Shown in pieces: positions 1 through 11,677 of a DNA stretch of 64,000 nt. Source of the stretch: Globodera rostochiensis (lineage: Eukaryota > Nematoda > Chromadorea > Rhabditida > Heteroderidae); NCBI GenBank assembly GCA_018350325.1, contig JAEVLN010000002.1:5687456-5751455 (forward strand), in the 5' to 3' direction. The notes below the pieces were generated by a model. That model searched no databases and had not been told where the DNA came from. It saw nothing but the letters and a program-made list of their open reading frames with translations. A program made the position numbers and the translations under genes. The first letter of the stretch is position 1. Every line of letters begins with the position of its first letter.

Positions 1-2700
1 TAAACATATAAAAAATAAATTGAATTATAAACATTTTATTGTGACAATTATATTTTGTTTACCTCTAAAAGTATGCTTTGCATTCATCAAAATAGGTTCA
101 ACGTCAAATAATAGAAAAAAAAATTTTAAAACAAATTTAACTATAAATATTAAAAAATTAAAAAGACGCCTAAGTCCATTTAATGAATGATGGATTAACG
201 AAGAATCTTTAATCAATTATTAATAAAAATAACTAACGCTTGTTTCTAGAGGAGTCATAATATTTAAATAATTTGGAATATGATCAAAAGAATTCACTTA
301 AAATTAAATTAATATAATTTGAAAAAAGCAGATTAAGAGTCTAAATAAAATAACTGTAAATATTATTGTCGTTAATAAAAAAATAATAATTCTATAAAAT
401 TTTGGTCGCAAAATGTTTAATGAGATCACCATTTTTGGTGTGGTAACACACGATGCAGGTCATTTAACAAATATTAACAATAAAAATCGTAATAAATAAT
501 TCGTTACAGCAAAACACTATTATTTTTTAAGCTTTTTTAATACGCAAAAAAACAAATTCGACCAAAACTTGTAAATTTTAGTCAGTTATAACTAAGCGGT
601 CTAAACATAACTCGTATATGCTGATGTAATTAGATCTCATATTATTTTTTACTTAACTAGAATGAAAAAATGAAACGCAAAATCAAAAATTGATTAAAGT
701 TGGAGGCAATGACCATCGACTGAAACTGAAGTGCTGTGGGCTGTGCAGCACCCCCCCCCCCCCCCCCCCCCCTCCCTCCTCTCCTCCCCGAAAAAATCGA
801 TGAATTGTTTGTCTGTGTGCGGCGATGAACACTCGAATCAATGAGATTTTTCTGTGAATGGTTAATAAATTGGGTAAAAATAGTTAAAAATGCACGACTT
901 TATACATTCTGAGGCGATGATCAGCGCTGTGAAATTTATGTTTAAAATTTGGGTATTGTGAATGGGTTTTAAAATGCTATAAACTGAAAATTTTTAAATC
1001 TCTAAAAAAAGCTTTTAAAATAAGAATTTAAAATTTTTATGTTTGCGTAAGCCCAGAACATTTCAAAGAATGTTTTGTGTTTCAGTCAATTATTTAATTT
1101 TTAATGAATAGTAATATTGTGTTTTTGTTTAATTTTCGAAATATTTATATTATTAAATCTGATTCAGATTACATCAACATATTTCGCTACTGATGCATTA
1201 TTACAACTCACTTAGGTAATACAATTTAAAAATAAAGATTTGAGAATATATGCAGTTTTTGCCTTTTTCACACCAATGTATTTTGGAATTTTAGGATAAG
1301 AAAAATGGACCAAAATTTACCATTAAACAATTGCTTTTTCTTTAACTAATGTGATTCCATGTTTTGCACAAGATTTTATATTTATATTTGCTACAAATTT
1401 ATAAGTTTTAGCTTACCAAAAATAAAATTGGCATTTCACATATTTTATGTGATAAAGTTAATTATAAAAAATAATAAATGCTTTTAATCTGATAAACAAT
1501 ATTAGTTAAAAAAAGGGAATATAATTAAACTAAATTAAAATGATACTAATTAAATAATCAATATTGTAAAATTTAATGTATAAATTCAAAAACTGATTTA
1601 AAGCTTTTATATTGTAACCAATTCAAAAATAAGTCGCAATATGAAATTTAATGTATAATTTCAAAACGACTTAAAAAACGTCTTACACATGTCGACAGTG
1701 ATGTTAAAAGATTAATAAATATTTAAAACTAAAAAAAACTTTTTAAATTGACTAAGTTTTTATAAAAAAATCTGCGCAACAAGCAATAAAATGTTAATAA
1801 AATAAGTTTTATGATGTTAAAATAATTTTATTAATTGAAATAAAGCCTGTCGATTAAAACAAACAATATATATTTTAAAATATAAGTCTCGTCATCCCCG
1901 CTCAAATGAAAATCATGACACCGTGACACCGAAAAAGTTTAAAAGCTGAAAGATTTTATGCCAGACAAAAGAATGATGAAAAATATATTAAAAACGGGCC
2001 AAAGCCGTAAAAATATGGCTTAAAAACTGGTTTGAATAGAAAAATGATAAGGCTAAAAATAATAAAACGAAAAAATATAACAAAGCTTAAATAAGCTCGA
2101 GTATTTGAATTATAAAATTTTTATTTACTTAAGTGAAGATTCGTATAGCATATGAATTTTATGCCGATCAGAAGCACAGAGACACCTTCAAATTATAATA
2201 AAATTTAAAACCCAATACAACACGCAAGCTTTCCGAATCCTGAACATGATAATGCTAAAGGTATAATTCTATGTAGAAAAAAGTAATCATTAGGAAAGTC
2301 AAAAAAAACAAAAACAAAATGATATATTGTTAAAATGCTTAAATTTAACAGAATTGAACTAATTTGCATAAATTTAATTATTAAAACTAATCGTTGATCA
2401 AAGAAATTATAACAACAACAAATTAAAAATATTTTGAAATATCTAACAAAGAAAAGGGAGAAATTTATCATCATTAAATACATAAATATACCTTTATACA
2501 AGAAACACTTAACATCTTATAGTAATAATTAAAAGGTAAAGATAGATATTTTTGAATTATTTTTAAAATTTAATAAAAAAACTATAACATGTCATTTATC
2601 AGTAATTAATCTTTGATGCGTTTCTGATGGAGAACGAAGAAAAAGAGCAGACTTATAGTAACCTCATTAAAATAATCCATGCACGGCGATTAATTAATAT
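1..2700. other. AT-rich spacer, A-skewed, no gene seen
   Basis: Very AT-rich DNA dominated by A runs on the given strand. The only non-AT feature is the pyrimidine tract near 0.75-0.79 kb and its flanks (about 690-840). The short open frames near the left end and at 2.2-2.5 kb are rich in F, I, L and Y, as expected from translating T-rich strands, and have no recognisable motif. I see no gene that can be supported. Confidence 0.6.
751..789. repeat. Poly-C / pyrimidine tract
   Basis: A run of 22 consecutive C (751-772) continues as a C/T-only tract to 789. It is the longest homopolymer of C or G in the window, in DNA that otherwise has very few C. It lies inside a composition island of about 150 bp. 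Run length may be inaccurate because homopolymers are error-prone in sequencing. On the minus strand it is a G run. Confidence 0.9.
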
Positions 2701-2750
2701 TTAATAATAATAAAAGAAATAGAAAAATCAAAATCGTTCTGTTTGATGAC

Positions 2751-2859
2751 AAGAAAATTGGCAAACTGACGCAAGGATAGCCGTACATGAATGCGGTCAT
2801 CTGTACATGGGATAGTTGCGTCCGGATTTTCCAAACAAGCTCGCATATGTAAGCTTTCA
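2751..2859 (-). CDS. Candidate internal exon, unknown protein
   Basis: Composition island that is open for 36 codons on the minus strand under the standard code. The upstream edge is a plausible acceptor (TTCATTATAG before 2859) and the lower edge a weak donor (GTCATC). The peptide includes ACLENPDATIPC and DDRIHVRLSLRQF, with a balanced residue mix unlike translated AT spacer. A second minus-strand frame is also open across most of the island, so the frame is not certain. I do not recognise the protein. It fits the pattern of minus-strand islands in the A-rich half of the window. Confidence 0.35.
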
Positions 2860-4104
2860 CTATAATGAAAAAATATAAATGTAACTTGGAAATATTAAAT
2901 TTAAATTTATTATTATTATTAAAAATGTTTAATTACAAAATCAACATTTTCAGAGCACTATTGTTCTAACCGGGACTACCCTACTCGGCACCGCCAAAAA
3001 ATGTGGAACAGAAAAACCAATAAAAAAGAAGCGCAAAACCTAAAAATTATGGCCATAGCACAATACTTATAAATTTAGCTTATCAAAAAAAACGTAAAAT
3101 AAAGATGTGTAAATAGTATATAACTAACCTGAATAAATAAAAATGAATAAAACGTTATGGGTTTCAAAAAAAATTGTGAATTGAAATTATTGAAAAAATT
3201 AATTATATCTACCGAAAAACAATACAAATTAAAAGCAAATTATATTGATAATTTATTCGTATTTATCATAATGTTTTGTTAAGTTGGTAATTTAGGCTCA
3301 TTCACTCTTTGGTTTCGACGAACAAGGCGGCTGCTACTCTGACATGACTTAAAATTTTGAATAAATCGCACCGGAAATAATTGCTGTTTTTGTGGTTGAA
3401 AAGACTGATAGCCAATAAATAATAAAACTAAATAATTAATTGTTTAAAAGTTAAAAATATTAAATTAAATAATGACAACAAAGTCAAAAAGCCTCCAGGA
3501 CAAAACAATTAATTCTGATTTCTAGACTAAATCAACAAAAGAGTGTCCAAGAGAAACAATTAATTTTTTAATCAGTAGTAAAAAATAAATAAACTTATTT
3601 TATTCAATTAACCAATCGTTTGTGGGTTCCAATGTGTGTGGAAATTCTGCTGTATAGCAATGATAAAAAATACAAAAGGAATAATTTATACACATATGCA
3701 TGCAAAATATATGTAATTCTTCACTTGAAACATTTTCTGTCTAACAAAAAAACGTTAAATGTGGTATGCGGGTTATATTAAGTTGCATAATATTTTTACG
3801 CACCATCCAAGAAGGTCGCATCAAAAACGTAAATAAAAAATTGAAAGTTTTTAAAGTAACTAAATTTACAGCTCTACATGTTTTGGAGTTAAAATATGCG
3901 TATACCTATTGGAAAAATACTTATTATTTAACTATATAATACAACAAAGTCAAAATCTCTAATAAAATAAAAATTATATTAATTTTAAAAAGAAATTGGA
4001 AAACTTTTCATCAGTTTCTAATTTCCTTTTTTATTTATTTAAACTTGCTTAATGTTATTTATGATTTCATATTAATTCAACGTTTGAGTGAATTCAACAT
4101 TTAC

Positions 4105-4163
4105 GGCACTATTTGACGCAAGCAGAAGACAGCGCAGCGAGTTGCGGGACTCCCATTCCGTTG
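4105..4163 (-). CDS. Candidate short exon, partly shared with copy B
   Basis: 59-nt island with a good donor (GTAAATG, from 4104 downward) and an acceptor-like AAAG edge at 4164. Two minus-strand frames are open. In one, the last residues read CLLLASNSA. At the matching place in copy B (about 13735-13790) the same frame reads CLLTASNGSG although the rest of the island is rearranged, so this frame may be the real one. No family recognised. The donor is lost in copy B, which could mean one copy is dead. Confidence 0.35.
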
Positions 4164-5159
4164 CTTTATGATTGTAAAACGCATTAAATAATAAATTAGA
4201 GATTAAAAGTTAAAATTACCCTTTTTTCATAAGGAAAATTTTATTCAAAAATTTACTAGTCTGCGGATTGGACTATTCATTGAAATGGTAAAAATAATAT
4301 AAACAAATTGTACCTTCAATCATTTGAAAAATTATCAAGTTTGAAGAAAAATAAAAACAATTCGATAAATTTGTTTTAAATTAATGGAATTTAGGTAAAT
4401 AGAAATTTGAGTAAAGTTACTAAATAATAACTTTATAAACATTGAATCTTACAATCTAAATACAAACAAATTTAGATTAATTTAATTACATAAATTCACT
4501 TTAAAAAAAACTTTTACATAGAAAAAATTCAAGTAATCCGAGTCTGATGCCAATTTTTTTGCCATTACGACATACCTAAATTATAAAATTTGACTTAAAA
4601 TAAGACGAAAATATAAAAATAAAAACTATTAATATTTTGAATTAATTTGATCTATCCACCAGTAAGTATTCCATTGTCTGAGGGATTACATCATAATAAA
4701 TAACACAAGAAAACCCTAATTATTTTATGTTAAGCTAATAATAATTAAAGGAACGTAAATAGTTCCGAATCAAATTTGCACACGAAAATTGGAAAAATAA
4801 TAAAAAGGTAAAGGAAAATTATTGGAAAATGGACAAAATAATAAATCAAAAATTTGTTAACAATAGCATTTAAATAAAATCTTAAAATGTGTTTATAACA
4901 AAAATAGTATTGATATTACATAATCAATCAACAAAAAAGTGGATTCCAAAAATCAGTTATGAATAAAGGAACACAAACGTCCAGGGAGTATACTACAGCT
5001 ACAATTCACCCACAAGAAATAACTCTTCCAGACTTTCTTTTTCGCTACAAATCGACCTCCAAATTGAACTTTACAGAATAAAAACATAGCAAAAATCACA
5101 TCATAGATCAAAATAACTCAAGAAAAATTTGAAAATTTTGTGAACTATTCTTATGATAC

Positions 5160-5256
5160 GTTGGGGAGAGTCGCCATTGGGCAACCGACGTTACGATGTA
5201 ATTTGTTGTCGATAACAAGTTGATTGACAAGTTGAAGGCCCAAGCTACATCACAAA
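5160..5256 (-). CDS. Candidate 97-nt internal exon
   Basis: One of the better exon candidates. On the minus strand the island is preceded by a strong acceptor (TTTGTTTTCAG ending at 5257) and followed by a donor (GTATCA from 5159 down). It is open for 31 codons (2 + 93 + 2 nt) under the standard code, giving CDVAWAFNLSINLLS then TTNYIVTSVAQWRLSP. The surrounding spacer is T-rich on this strand, as introns usually are. The island lies in the part of copy A that copy B lacks. The product is unknown. The mildly hydrophobic middle could be a membrane segment, but that is only inference. Confidence 0.5.
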
Positions 5257-5699
5257 CTGAAAACAAATTTAAACCTGTAGAGTTGTATTGTTTCATCCAG
5301 CGTACTGCGGCAAGAGTTTATTGGATCAAAATTTATTTATTTATAAATAAATAGGTTCTTTATTCGTTGCATTGTTACGGCGGGCGCATCAGTTAAATAA
5401 AATCAAATTGAAAAAAATATGTTAGTAAAATGATAATACAAAAATCAAATAATAATTGTATCGGTAAAATTTATGAATATTTAAACGTAAGTAAATTCTG
5501 TTAAAGTACTGTTGACCACGCTTTTTTATGTGACAATAACATCAGCATATTAAAAAGAATAAATTTGTATTCGATACAGATAAACACAAAACAAAAATTT
5601 TTTTTTGGAGATTTGATAATGAAAAAATTATTAGAACTATATAATTCAATAAAAAAATGGTTCTCGGGAAAAATATAAAAAAAGGGCAATTTGTTAAAA

Positions 5700-6130
5700 T
5701 TGTATTACTTTTTGTGCTTAAAATAAAATAGTTAAAAATACACTCCTAAAATTATCACAACGTAATTAAGGAAGCAGAGAAAATTTAATTTAAAATATCT
5801 GGGTACTTATTCTTTCAACTAAAATTTTACTGAAAACAAACATTATTAGCTACGTATAAAAAGCTCATGCTGACTAATCATCTCAATGAAAAATGACTTT
5901 AAACGAGTCTTAAGCTTCTAAAAATTTTACTCTACAAGGCTGAAATTTCAAAAACTAAATAAGATATTAAATTATACTATATTAATAAAATTCTCAAAAT
6001 TATTTTTTGTTGCTTAAAATAAAATAGTTAAAAATACAACCCTCCTAAAAATTATTCATCAACAAGGCTGAAATTTTAAAATAAGTTAGATATTAAATTA
6101 TAAAATATTAATAAAAATTCTCAAATTAAT
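5700..6130. repeat. Tandem duplication inside copy A
   Basis: A block with the words GTTAAAAATACA, CAAGGCTGAAATTT and TATTAATAAAA occurs at about 5700-6000 and again at 6005-6130. Copy B has the block once (about 14425-14545). So either copy A gained a tandem copy or copy B lost one. No coding signal. Confidence 0.75.
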
Positions 6131-6882
6131 AAATAATTAAAGTTAAAATAAATAATAATAAGCATAAAATGAAATTTGGGGAGAACACAATTTAATATTT
6201 TATGAAAAAATTAAAGCAATCAATCAAAATATATTTATTCATTTACACTTAAACTAATCATCAATTACGAAGAATATGAAGTGATCTGTGCCCACTTTGG
6301 ACAAACATTCAGCCCATTTTTTACCGCGTAAATAAATTAATAATAATTAAAAAACAAAATATGTAAAAAATGCAAAATATCAAATCATATTTTCTTATGT
6401 ATAAAATAAAACGAGAAGATAAAAACCTAATGATTTATGTCTGTTTCTCGAAGGAAGAAGCAATTGAGAGAGCTCAGCGCTTGAATTGCTTAAAAAATTT
6501 TCAATAGGAAACATTTAAATTCAACCAATTTCAAATAAAACTATAAATGAATTAAGATTTAATTAATGTTAACTACAAAAATGTCGCATTCGAAAGGTAA
6601 AACCCAAATGAATTAAATAAAATTATTAAAATAAGCTCATTAAAAATTATGCTTGCAAAATTATTAAAAAATTTAAATTTAAAACTATTTAACTTTGATT
6701 TTTATGCGCTCAAATTATTTTATGTAGTGTTTTCTTTTTACCATAATTCTTTGATTAATCACGTATCATTTCCACAATTAATTTCAAGCTGTTCTTCTAA
6801 CCATGTTTTATTGCAAAATATATCCGTGTAAATAAATATCTGGTTGCTACAAAAATTTCAGCCATTAATTATTTGTATATTT

Positions 6883-6981
6883 GGGCGCTCGTCGAGGCCA
6901 CCCCAGCAAAGATTTGGTCCTGAAGACTGCATGCGGACACCCTTGGAGGACCAAGGTCTGGCATAACTCCGTGACAGCACA
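6883..6981 (-). other. Coding-like composition island without splice sites
   Basis: About 100 bp of roughly balanced composition in AT spacer. All three minus-strand frames stay open across the island. One reads TELCQTLVLQGCPHAVF, another SYARPWSSKGVRMQSSG. Neither edge has a clear AG or GT border, so it is hard to call an exon. It is in the block of copy A that copy B lacks (about 6620-7195). It could be a gene remnant, an exon whose borders I misplace, or a germline-type segment. Function unknown. Confidence 0.4.
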
Positions 6982-7599
6982 AATAAACGTTCAATTCTGA
7001 TAAATAAAATCAATTAAAAACGATACAGTTTAAATTTAATAAAAGCAGATTTCGCCAAATCAGATATGTGTTAATAAAATATACCCTAAACTGCAATATA
7101 ACTAAATTTACGATTGAATCTATATAAAAACAAAGTCCATATATCGCGTCGATGAGTTCAAGCAATTCGACCCTTATTCAACAATAAAGAATTCGTTTTG
7201 GCTCCAGTTTTTTAAATAAATACGGGATTTGAAATAAATAACCTTCATGATATAAAGGATATTTCGATTTAATGCAAATGAATTCATTCATATTTAAATT
7301 ATAACTTTTAATTTTTTAATAATTTATTAAACTTTTAATAATTCCTTTTGTTCTAAGGCTTATTCGATAATTGATGTGCATAAAAAATTACAACAATGTC
7401 TCGATTATCGGCGGCAACAATTTAATGGAAAAAAGGTCATTTAAATAATTCTCTTTGATAAGATGACAGCACACTGGACAATCTTTCAATTGAAAAAGTT
7501 GTAGCAGCCACGAGAGATGGTGCAAGGAACATAGCGGCTGGTTTCCGATTCCAAGGCATGAAAAATAAATTCTTATTCCAAAAAAATGAATAAATTGCT

Positions 7600-7745
7600 T
7601 CTCGGAAATGGAGTTTTCGAACATTGGGTCCGGAAAACCGAAAACTTCGGTTCGGTTTGGTTTGAAATCTAAAGTTTCGGTATGGTTATCGGTTCGGTTA
7701 ACCGAAAAATTATTTGAAAACGACAGCCTTACTTTTGACATTTTG
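7600..7745. repeat. GGTTCGGTTAACC-type palindromic repeat (copy A)
   Basis: A stretch of TTCGGTT / AACCGAA words, self-complementary over short ranges, such as GGTTCGGTTAACCGAAAA. It ends in a motif, CAGCCTTAC, that resembles the outer end of a hAT-type element, but I could not find a matching left end with a target duplication. An identical block is in copy B at about 15400-15535, so it predates the segmental duplication. The 123-codon minus-strand open frame crossing it is an accident of the repeat. Confidence 0.6.
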
Positions 7746-8799
7746 GAAAAGGCCCGCACAGCATAAATTCAAATCATTGTTTGTATAAGCAAATTTAGGA
7801 CAAAAAATCCTTTTATTACATTGGGGGTTCGAACTCAGTCACAATAATCAGTTACCCGTAAGCGCAAGACAAAATTATAGTCAATTATTTTTTCACTTCG
7901 ATAATTGTAATGAGCTGCCACAACATGAACTTAACAAAACCAATTTTTGAGCCAACAAAATATAGGCCATGATCGTTCCACATGGAGTATTTTGTTTAAT
8001 AAAAAATAAAGTTTAAAAATATAAATCTGTTTGCGGAATTAAAAAATGGCTTTCCACAAGCGCGACAGTAAATACCCGGATGTCATAGATGCGGACCTTC
8101 TCAGATTGTTTTAGCAAAAAGTCGTCTTTTGAAAGTGTTCGGAATGTTTAGGTTGTCCTACAAAAATTTAGCCAAAAAATTAAGAAGCAATAATTTATAA
8201 ATTAAAAATAAATAAATAAATATCATTATTATAACTTCAAAATTCTTTAAAATGGTCAACAAATTGTTGATTTCAACGAATAATAACAGATTCGAAATTA
8301 AACCTAATGATAATAATTCATAAACTGAAATGAACGAATCAAAAAATAATTCAAGCAAAGTTTAAAAGGAAAATTGAAAAGCATTTTAAAACAAAGATAA
8401 AAAGAAAGCTTGAGCACCCCAGGATAAATCATTTCTCTTCGAGAGCAAAAAAAACGAACTTAAAGTCAAAATAAAAACTAGTGTAATAACAAATGAAAAC
8501 TTTAACTATTTGAGCGTAAAAAAATTACATGACTTACAAGCAGACTCGAAGTTTAATTTGCAAAATAATTCTGATGAAACACTACTCTAAACGTTCACTG
8601 GAAGTTTACATGCACTTCTGCACGCCGAGAAATCGACAGAATGTATCTTAGAAATGCACTCTTAGTGATTGCCTTTTTTACAACCACTTAAAATACTTGC
8701 AGTAAAATTACAACCCAATTATATATTTGTAAATTAACGGATCCTGAAAATAAAACTTCAAAAATGAAGATAAAAATTCCACTTCGAAGAAATTCCTAT

Positions 8800-8954
8800 T
8801 TTAGGGTCGAAAATCCCAAAATAGGCTTTTTTAGGCTTGTTTAGGCTCGTTTAAAACAAACAGTTTTTGGGGGGTTAAAAAGCACATTTTTCGTGCATAA
8901 ATCGTCAAAATAAAGTGCAGAAATATAGGCTTAAGCCTAAAAATACCAGCCCTA
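8800..8954. mobile_element. Fragment related to the 11.7-kb hAT element
   Basis: Contains repeated TAGGCTT / TAGGC words. Read from its right end inward on the minus strand it begins TAGGGCTGGTATTTTTAGG, close to the 19-bp terminal repeat of the element at 11678-12243 (CAGGGCTGCTACTTTTAGG). I found no partner end or target duplication on the left, so it looks like a solo or truncated copy of a related element. Confidence 0.5.
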
Positions 8955-9125
8955 ACTTTATTTATTAATAAAGTTTGCATCAAAAGAATAAGATTTATAT
9001 CATATAATTATTTTATTTTGTAAATAAAAAATAGCTCGTCTCAAATTGTAATAATGAATGCACATGCAACCGATATAAGAATATTCTCGATGCAAAACCC
9101 ATAACTCTTACAAAAAGCGATTTAC

Positions 9126-9161
9126 CGACCGTGTTGACCTTTGCTGGGCAGCATTCTATCA
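9126..9161 (-). CDS. Candidate 36-nt micro-exon
   Basis: Minus-strand island preceded by TTTTAAG and followed by GTAAATCGC. Two frames are open; one reads DRMLPSKGQHG. It is the same length as the micro-exons at 17417-17452 and 22094-22129. There is too little sequence to identify a family. The acceptor is AAG rather than CAG or TAG, which lowers confidence. Confidence 0.25.
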
Positions 9162-9654
9162 CTTAAAATGTGAGCGAGTTTTATTATTGACTACCATTTT
9201 TAATAATAATAAATGCAAAAAAACTTAAACCAAATAGCAAAACCTATTAACGAATTTATTAAATTATTAATAAAACATTAAAATTATAAAAAAATATAAT
9301 TAAGTAAATTCGAACTACACGAGTTACAACGAATGAATCTTTTGCTTTTATACATATGTTAGTTGAAGTGAATAGAGGCAGTAGCATAATAAAACAAGTT
9401 CTTAAATATAGATATAATTCATTTGATGTGAAATATAATTGAAAATAAAAATAAAATGAGCATCAATTATATAAACGGATGTAATATTTTTATATAAAGA
9501 AAATGCCAATAAAAACGTTAATTCTAATTTATAAGGTATACATCGTTGTATACTAAAACTTGAAACGTTAATTATGCTAGAACTTTTGAAAATATACACA
9601 ATGAAATAAATAAAATTAAATATAAAAAATGTAACTTTTATATAGCTATTTTAC

Positions 9655-9760
9655 ACATGGCATCTGGGAGCGGCTGGTCGGCGAAACAAACACACATTTG
9701 AACAAAGACCCACTTGCGTGGTATAATTTAACCCATTTAAAATTGATTTTATGAATTAAT
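9655..9760 (-). CDS. Candidate 106-nt internal exon
   Basis: Minus-strand island with acceptor TTCTATCAG (before 9760) and donor GTAAAAT (from 9654 down), open for 35 codons. The peptide includes INFKWVKLYHASGSLFK and ends CVFVSPTSRSQMPC. The reading frame continues beyond the putative acceptor into AT-rich DNA, so a start could lie further upstream (an ATG frame runs up to 9873). Product unknown. The spacer on both sides is T-rich on the minus strand, as with the other exon candidates here. Confidence 0.4.
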
Positions 9761-9769
9761 CTGATAGAA

Positions 9770-11035
9770 TGAAACAAAAATAATTCGCTTATTCGATCAA
9801 TAAAATTAATAAAGAACAACCATTCGGAAAGAGCATACAATTTACAAATAAATAAACTTTTACTGGTTGACAAGGCAATAAATTAAAAAAATACAATATA
9901 AAATTATCTGATACTTTACTCAGGACTAATAAGTAGCTGTCTCGAGATGCGAATTGATAACAGATGTCGTAGAACGGCTTAATTAAACGTAATAATATAG
10001 TAAAATAACAATATTTGAAATTTTTTCACTAAATTATACTGTAAAATCTTCGTTTAATTATTAGAAAACAATAATAACATAAAAATATTTAAACTCTTAA
10101 AATTATTATATATATTGACTTGGTTGTCGCGCATCTCACGTACTGGGCGAGGCAAATGCAACCACGGCAAAATCAACTACCAGACATTCGAATTTTTCTT
10201 GAGTGGGAAGTCTACCTTGAAGCAATTAAGCTTTTCACTATTTTAATAAATTAAAAATTTAAATTACCAATTTAAAATTGGGAATAAAGTAAATTAAAAA
10301 CAACTACTCTTTCTCAACATATGAAGTGTCCGGCCTCTATGCAATACTAATCTTTGATTTAATAAAAGTTGTTAGACACTTTATTCGAATTTAATGTTAT
10401 GAGCATTACAAAATTAAAAATTTAACTATAAATCTTGCGTATATTCCGTAACGCCAGTGCTGGATTAAAACAGCAGAAAATTAAGGGGCATCACACTTAA
10501 AGTTTATGAAACCGACCTTTCGGCAAGGGCAATTTAAAGACTGATTGCCTAAAATATGGATTGACGAATTTAAAATATAACAGCTCAAGATAAGAACTAC
10601 AAATTATTTGTATCAAAAAAGATTTTCAACTATAAATAAAATATATTAATTTCCTAGGCACAAAAATTGCACAGCCAATTGGTTTGAAACAATTAAACGG
10701 GGCTATTCATATTAGCACAATTAAAATTGCAAAAAAAGGCAAGGTAATGCTATTAAAATTGGCATTAAACAATGAATGCCTGGCAAATTTAAATGTTATT
10801 ATATTTTTAAATTCAATTCAAATTCAATAAACTTATAATAAAGTTTAATTAATTATTAATAATTGTCAATTGTAACTAAATTAACTACAATAAAAATAAA
10901 TATTAATAATAATAACATATCAATCACTGTAAGTCAAGTCAGTAGCTATAAATTAGCATCAAAAATAAATTAGTATTAATAAATTATGCATACGAATGAG
11001 CGTTCCGGAGTGCGATTTGAAATGGATTTGATGCA
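9770..11035. other. AT-rich spacer with small islands
   Basis: AT-rich and A-skewed. Small islands lie near 10125-10220, 10320-10350 and 10440-10560 and carry no frame or splice pattern that I would call. The 10980-11042 part belongs to the island described under the exon at 11043-11140. Confidence 0.5.
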
Positions 11036-11042
11036 AAGTTCC

Positions 11043-11140
11043 TTATCTCTTGTCGTCTATTTCGTCTGACTGTTTATTTGGTAAATGGTTGGCATCTGTC
11101 TCCGCTCCTTCAAGAACAGCTTGTTCCTTAACAGGGATTG
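11043..11140 (-). CDS. Candidate 3' exon ending in TAA
   Basis: Minus-strand part of a 190-bp island. The upstream border is a pyrimidine-rich acceptor (CTGCACTCTTCCAG, ending at 11141). The frame then reads IPVKEQAVLEGAETDANHL and NKQSDEIDDKR before TAA at 11043-11045. The peptide is acidic and polar, like a disordered C-terminus. Oddly, island-type composition continues about 60 bp past the stop in the same frame (GTLHQIHFKSHSGTLIRM), so the TAA may not end the protein, or the rest is untranslated. No family recognised. Confidence 0.45.
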
Positions 11141-11677
11141 CTGGAAGAGTGCAGGGAGGTCCAAGCCTTAAAGCATTTTATTAGCTGATTTAGATGGACT
11201 GTTTTTGGTTTGGACTGCGGTGAAGAGCAAATTTGATTATAAAAAATATAGAATTTAAATAAAGAAAAAGTTCTTTTATGCCATCGTGCAAACTCGTTAG
11301 TTCCTAAAAGAATAATATATATTGCATATAACGCAAGCTCAACTTTGAAAAACCATTGCATATATTTAGTAAAAAAAAAAATTTAATTCTACCCTTGCAT
11401 AGTTACGAAACTTTTGGAATGAGCACTCTTTTAAAAGCAAAGAGTCAATTGACGGACAACGCTTCGACAAATCAACCTTTTTAAAATTCGGAATCTAAAA
11501 GTTTCTAAAATATAAATCAAAAATAAATGAATCACATTAAATTTTTTATTTTAAATTTAATAATAATAAATAATTTTAATCTGAATATATGTTACTTAAT
11601 ATTTAGCTGACTTTGCTTAAAGTATAATCAAAACTAAAAGTTAACTAAAAATAATATTAAATTTAATTGATAATAAA

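Larger units (their letters stand above)
3166..8347. repeat. Long duplicated segment, copy A
   Basis: Near-identical, in order and in the same orientation, to 12568-16165. Shared blocks: 3166-3350, 3430-3900, 3920-4080, 4195-4535, 5480-5700, 6000-6615, 7195-7345 and 7510-8347. Compared with copy B this copy has extra sequence at about 4540-5480 (including the exon candidate at 5160-5256), an internal tandem duplication at 5700-6000, and an extra block at about 6620-7195. Several composition islands differ in the two copies although the AT-rich sequence around them is almost unchanged. It looks like a fairly recent segmental duplication followed by many indels. Confidence 0.9.

Noticed and set aside
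7388..7759. 123-codon minus-strand frame, and its 107-codon twin at 15226-15549
   Set aside because: Crosses the GGTTCGGTTAACC palindromic repeat. The two copies share the first part only, and the rest diverges through indels, so the frame is not maintained.
7815..7835. tRNA B-box-like GGGTTCGAACTC (also at 15620)
   Set aside because: No A-box or cloverleaf stems around it on either strand.
8820..8955. TTAGGC telomere-like repeat
   Set aside because: TAGGC words occur at irregular spacing and belong to a hAT-related fragment, not a telomere array.
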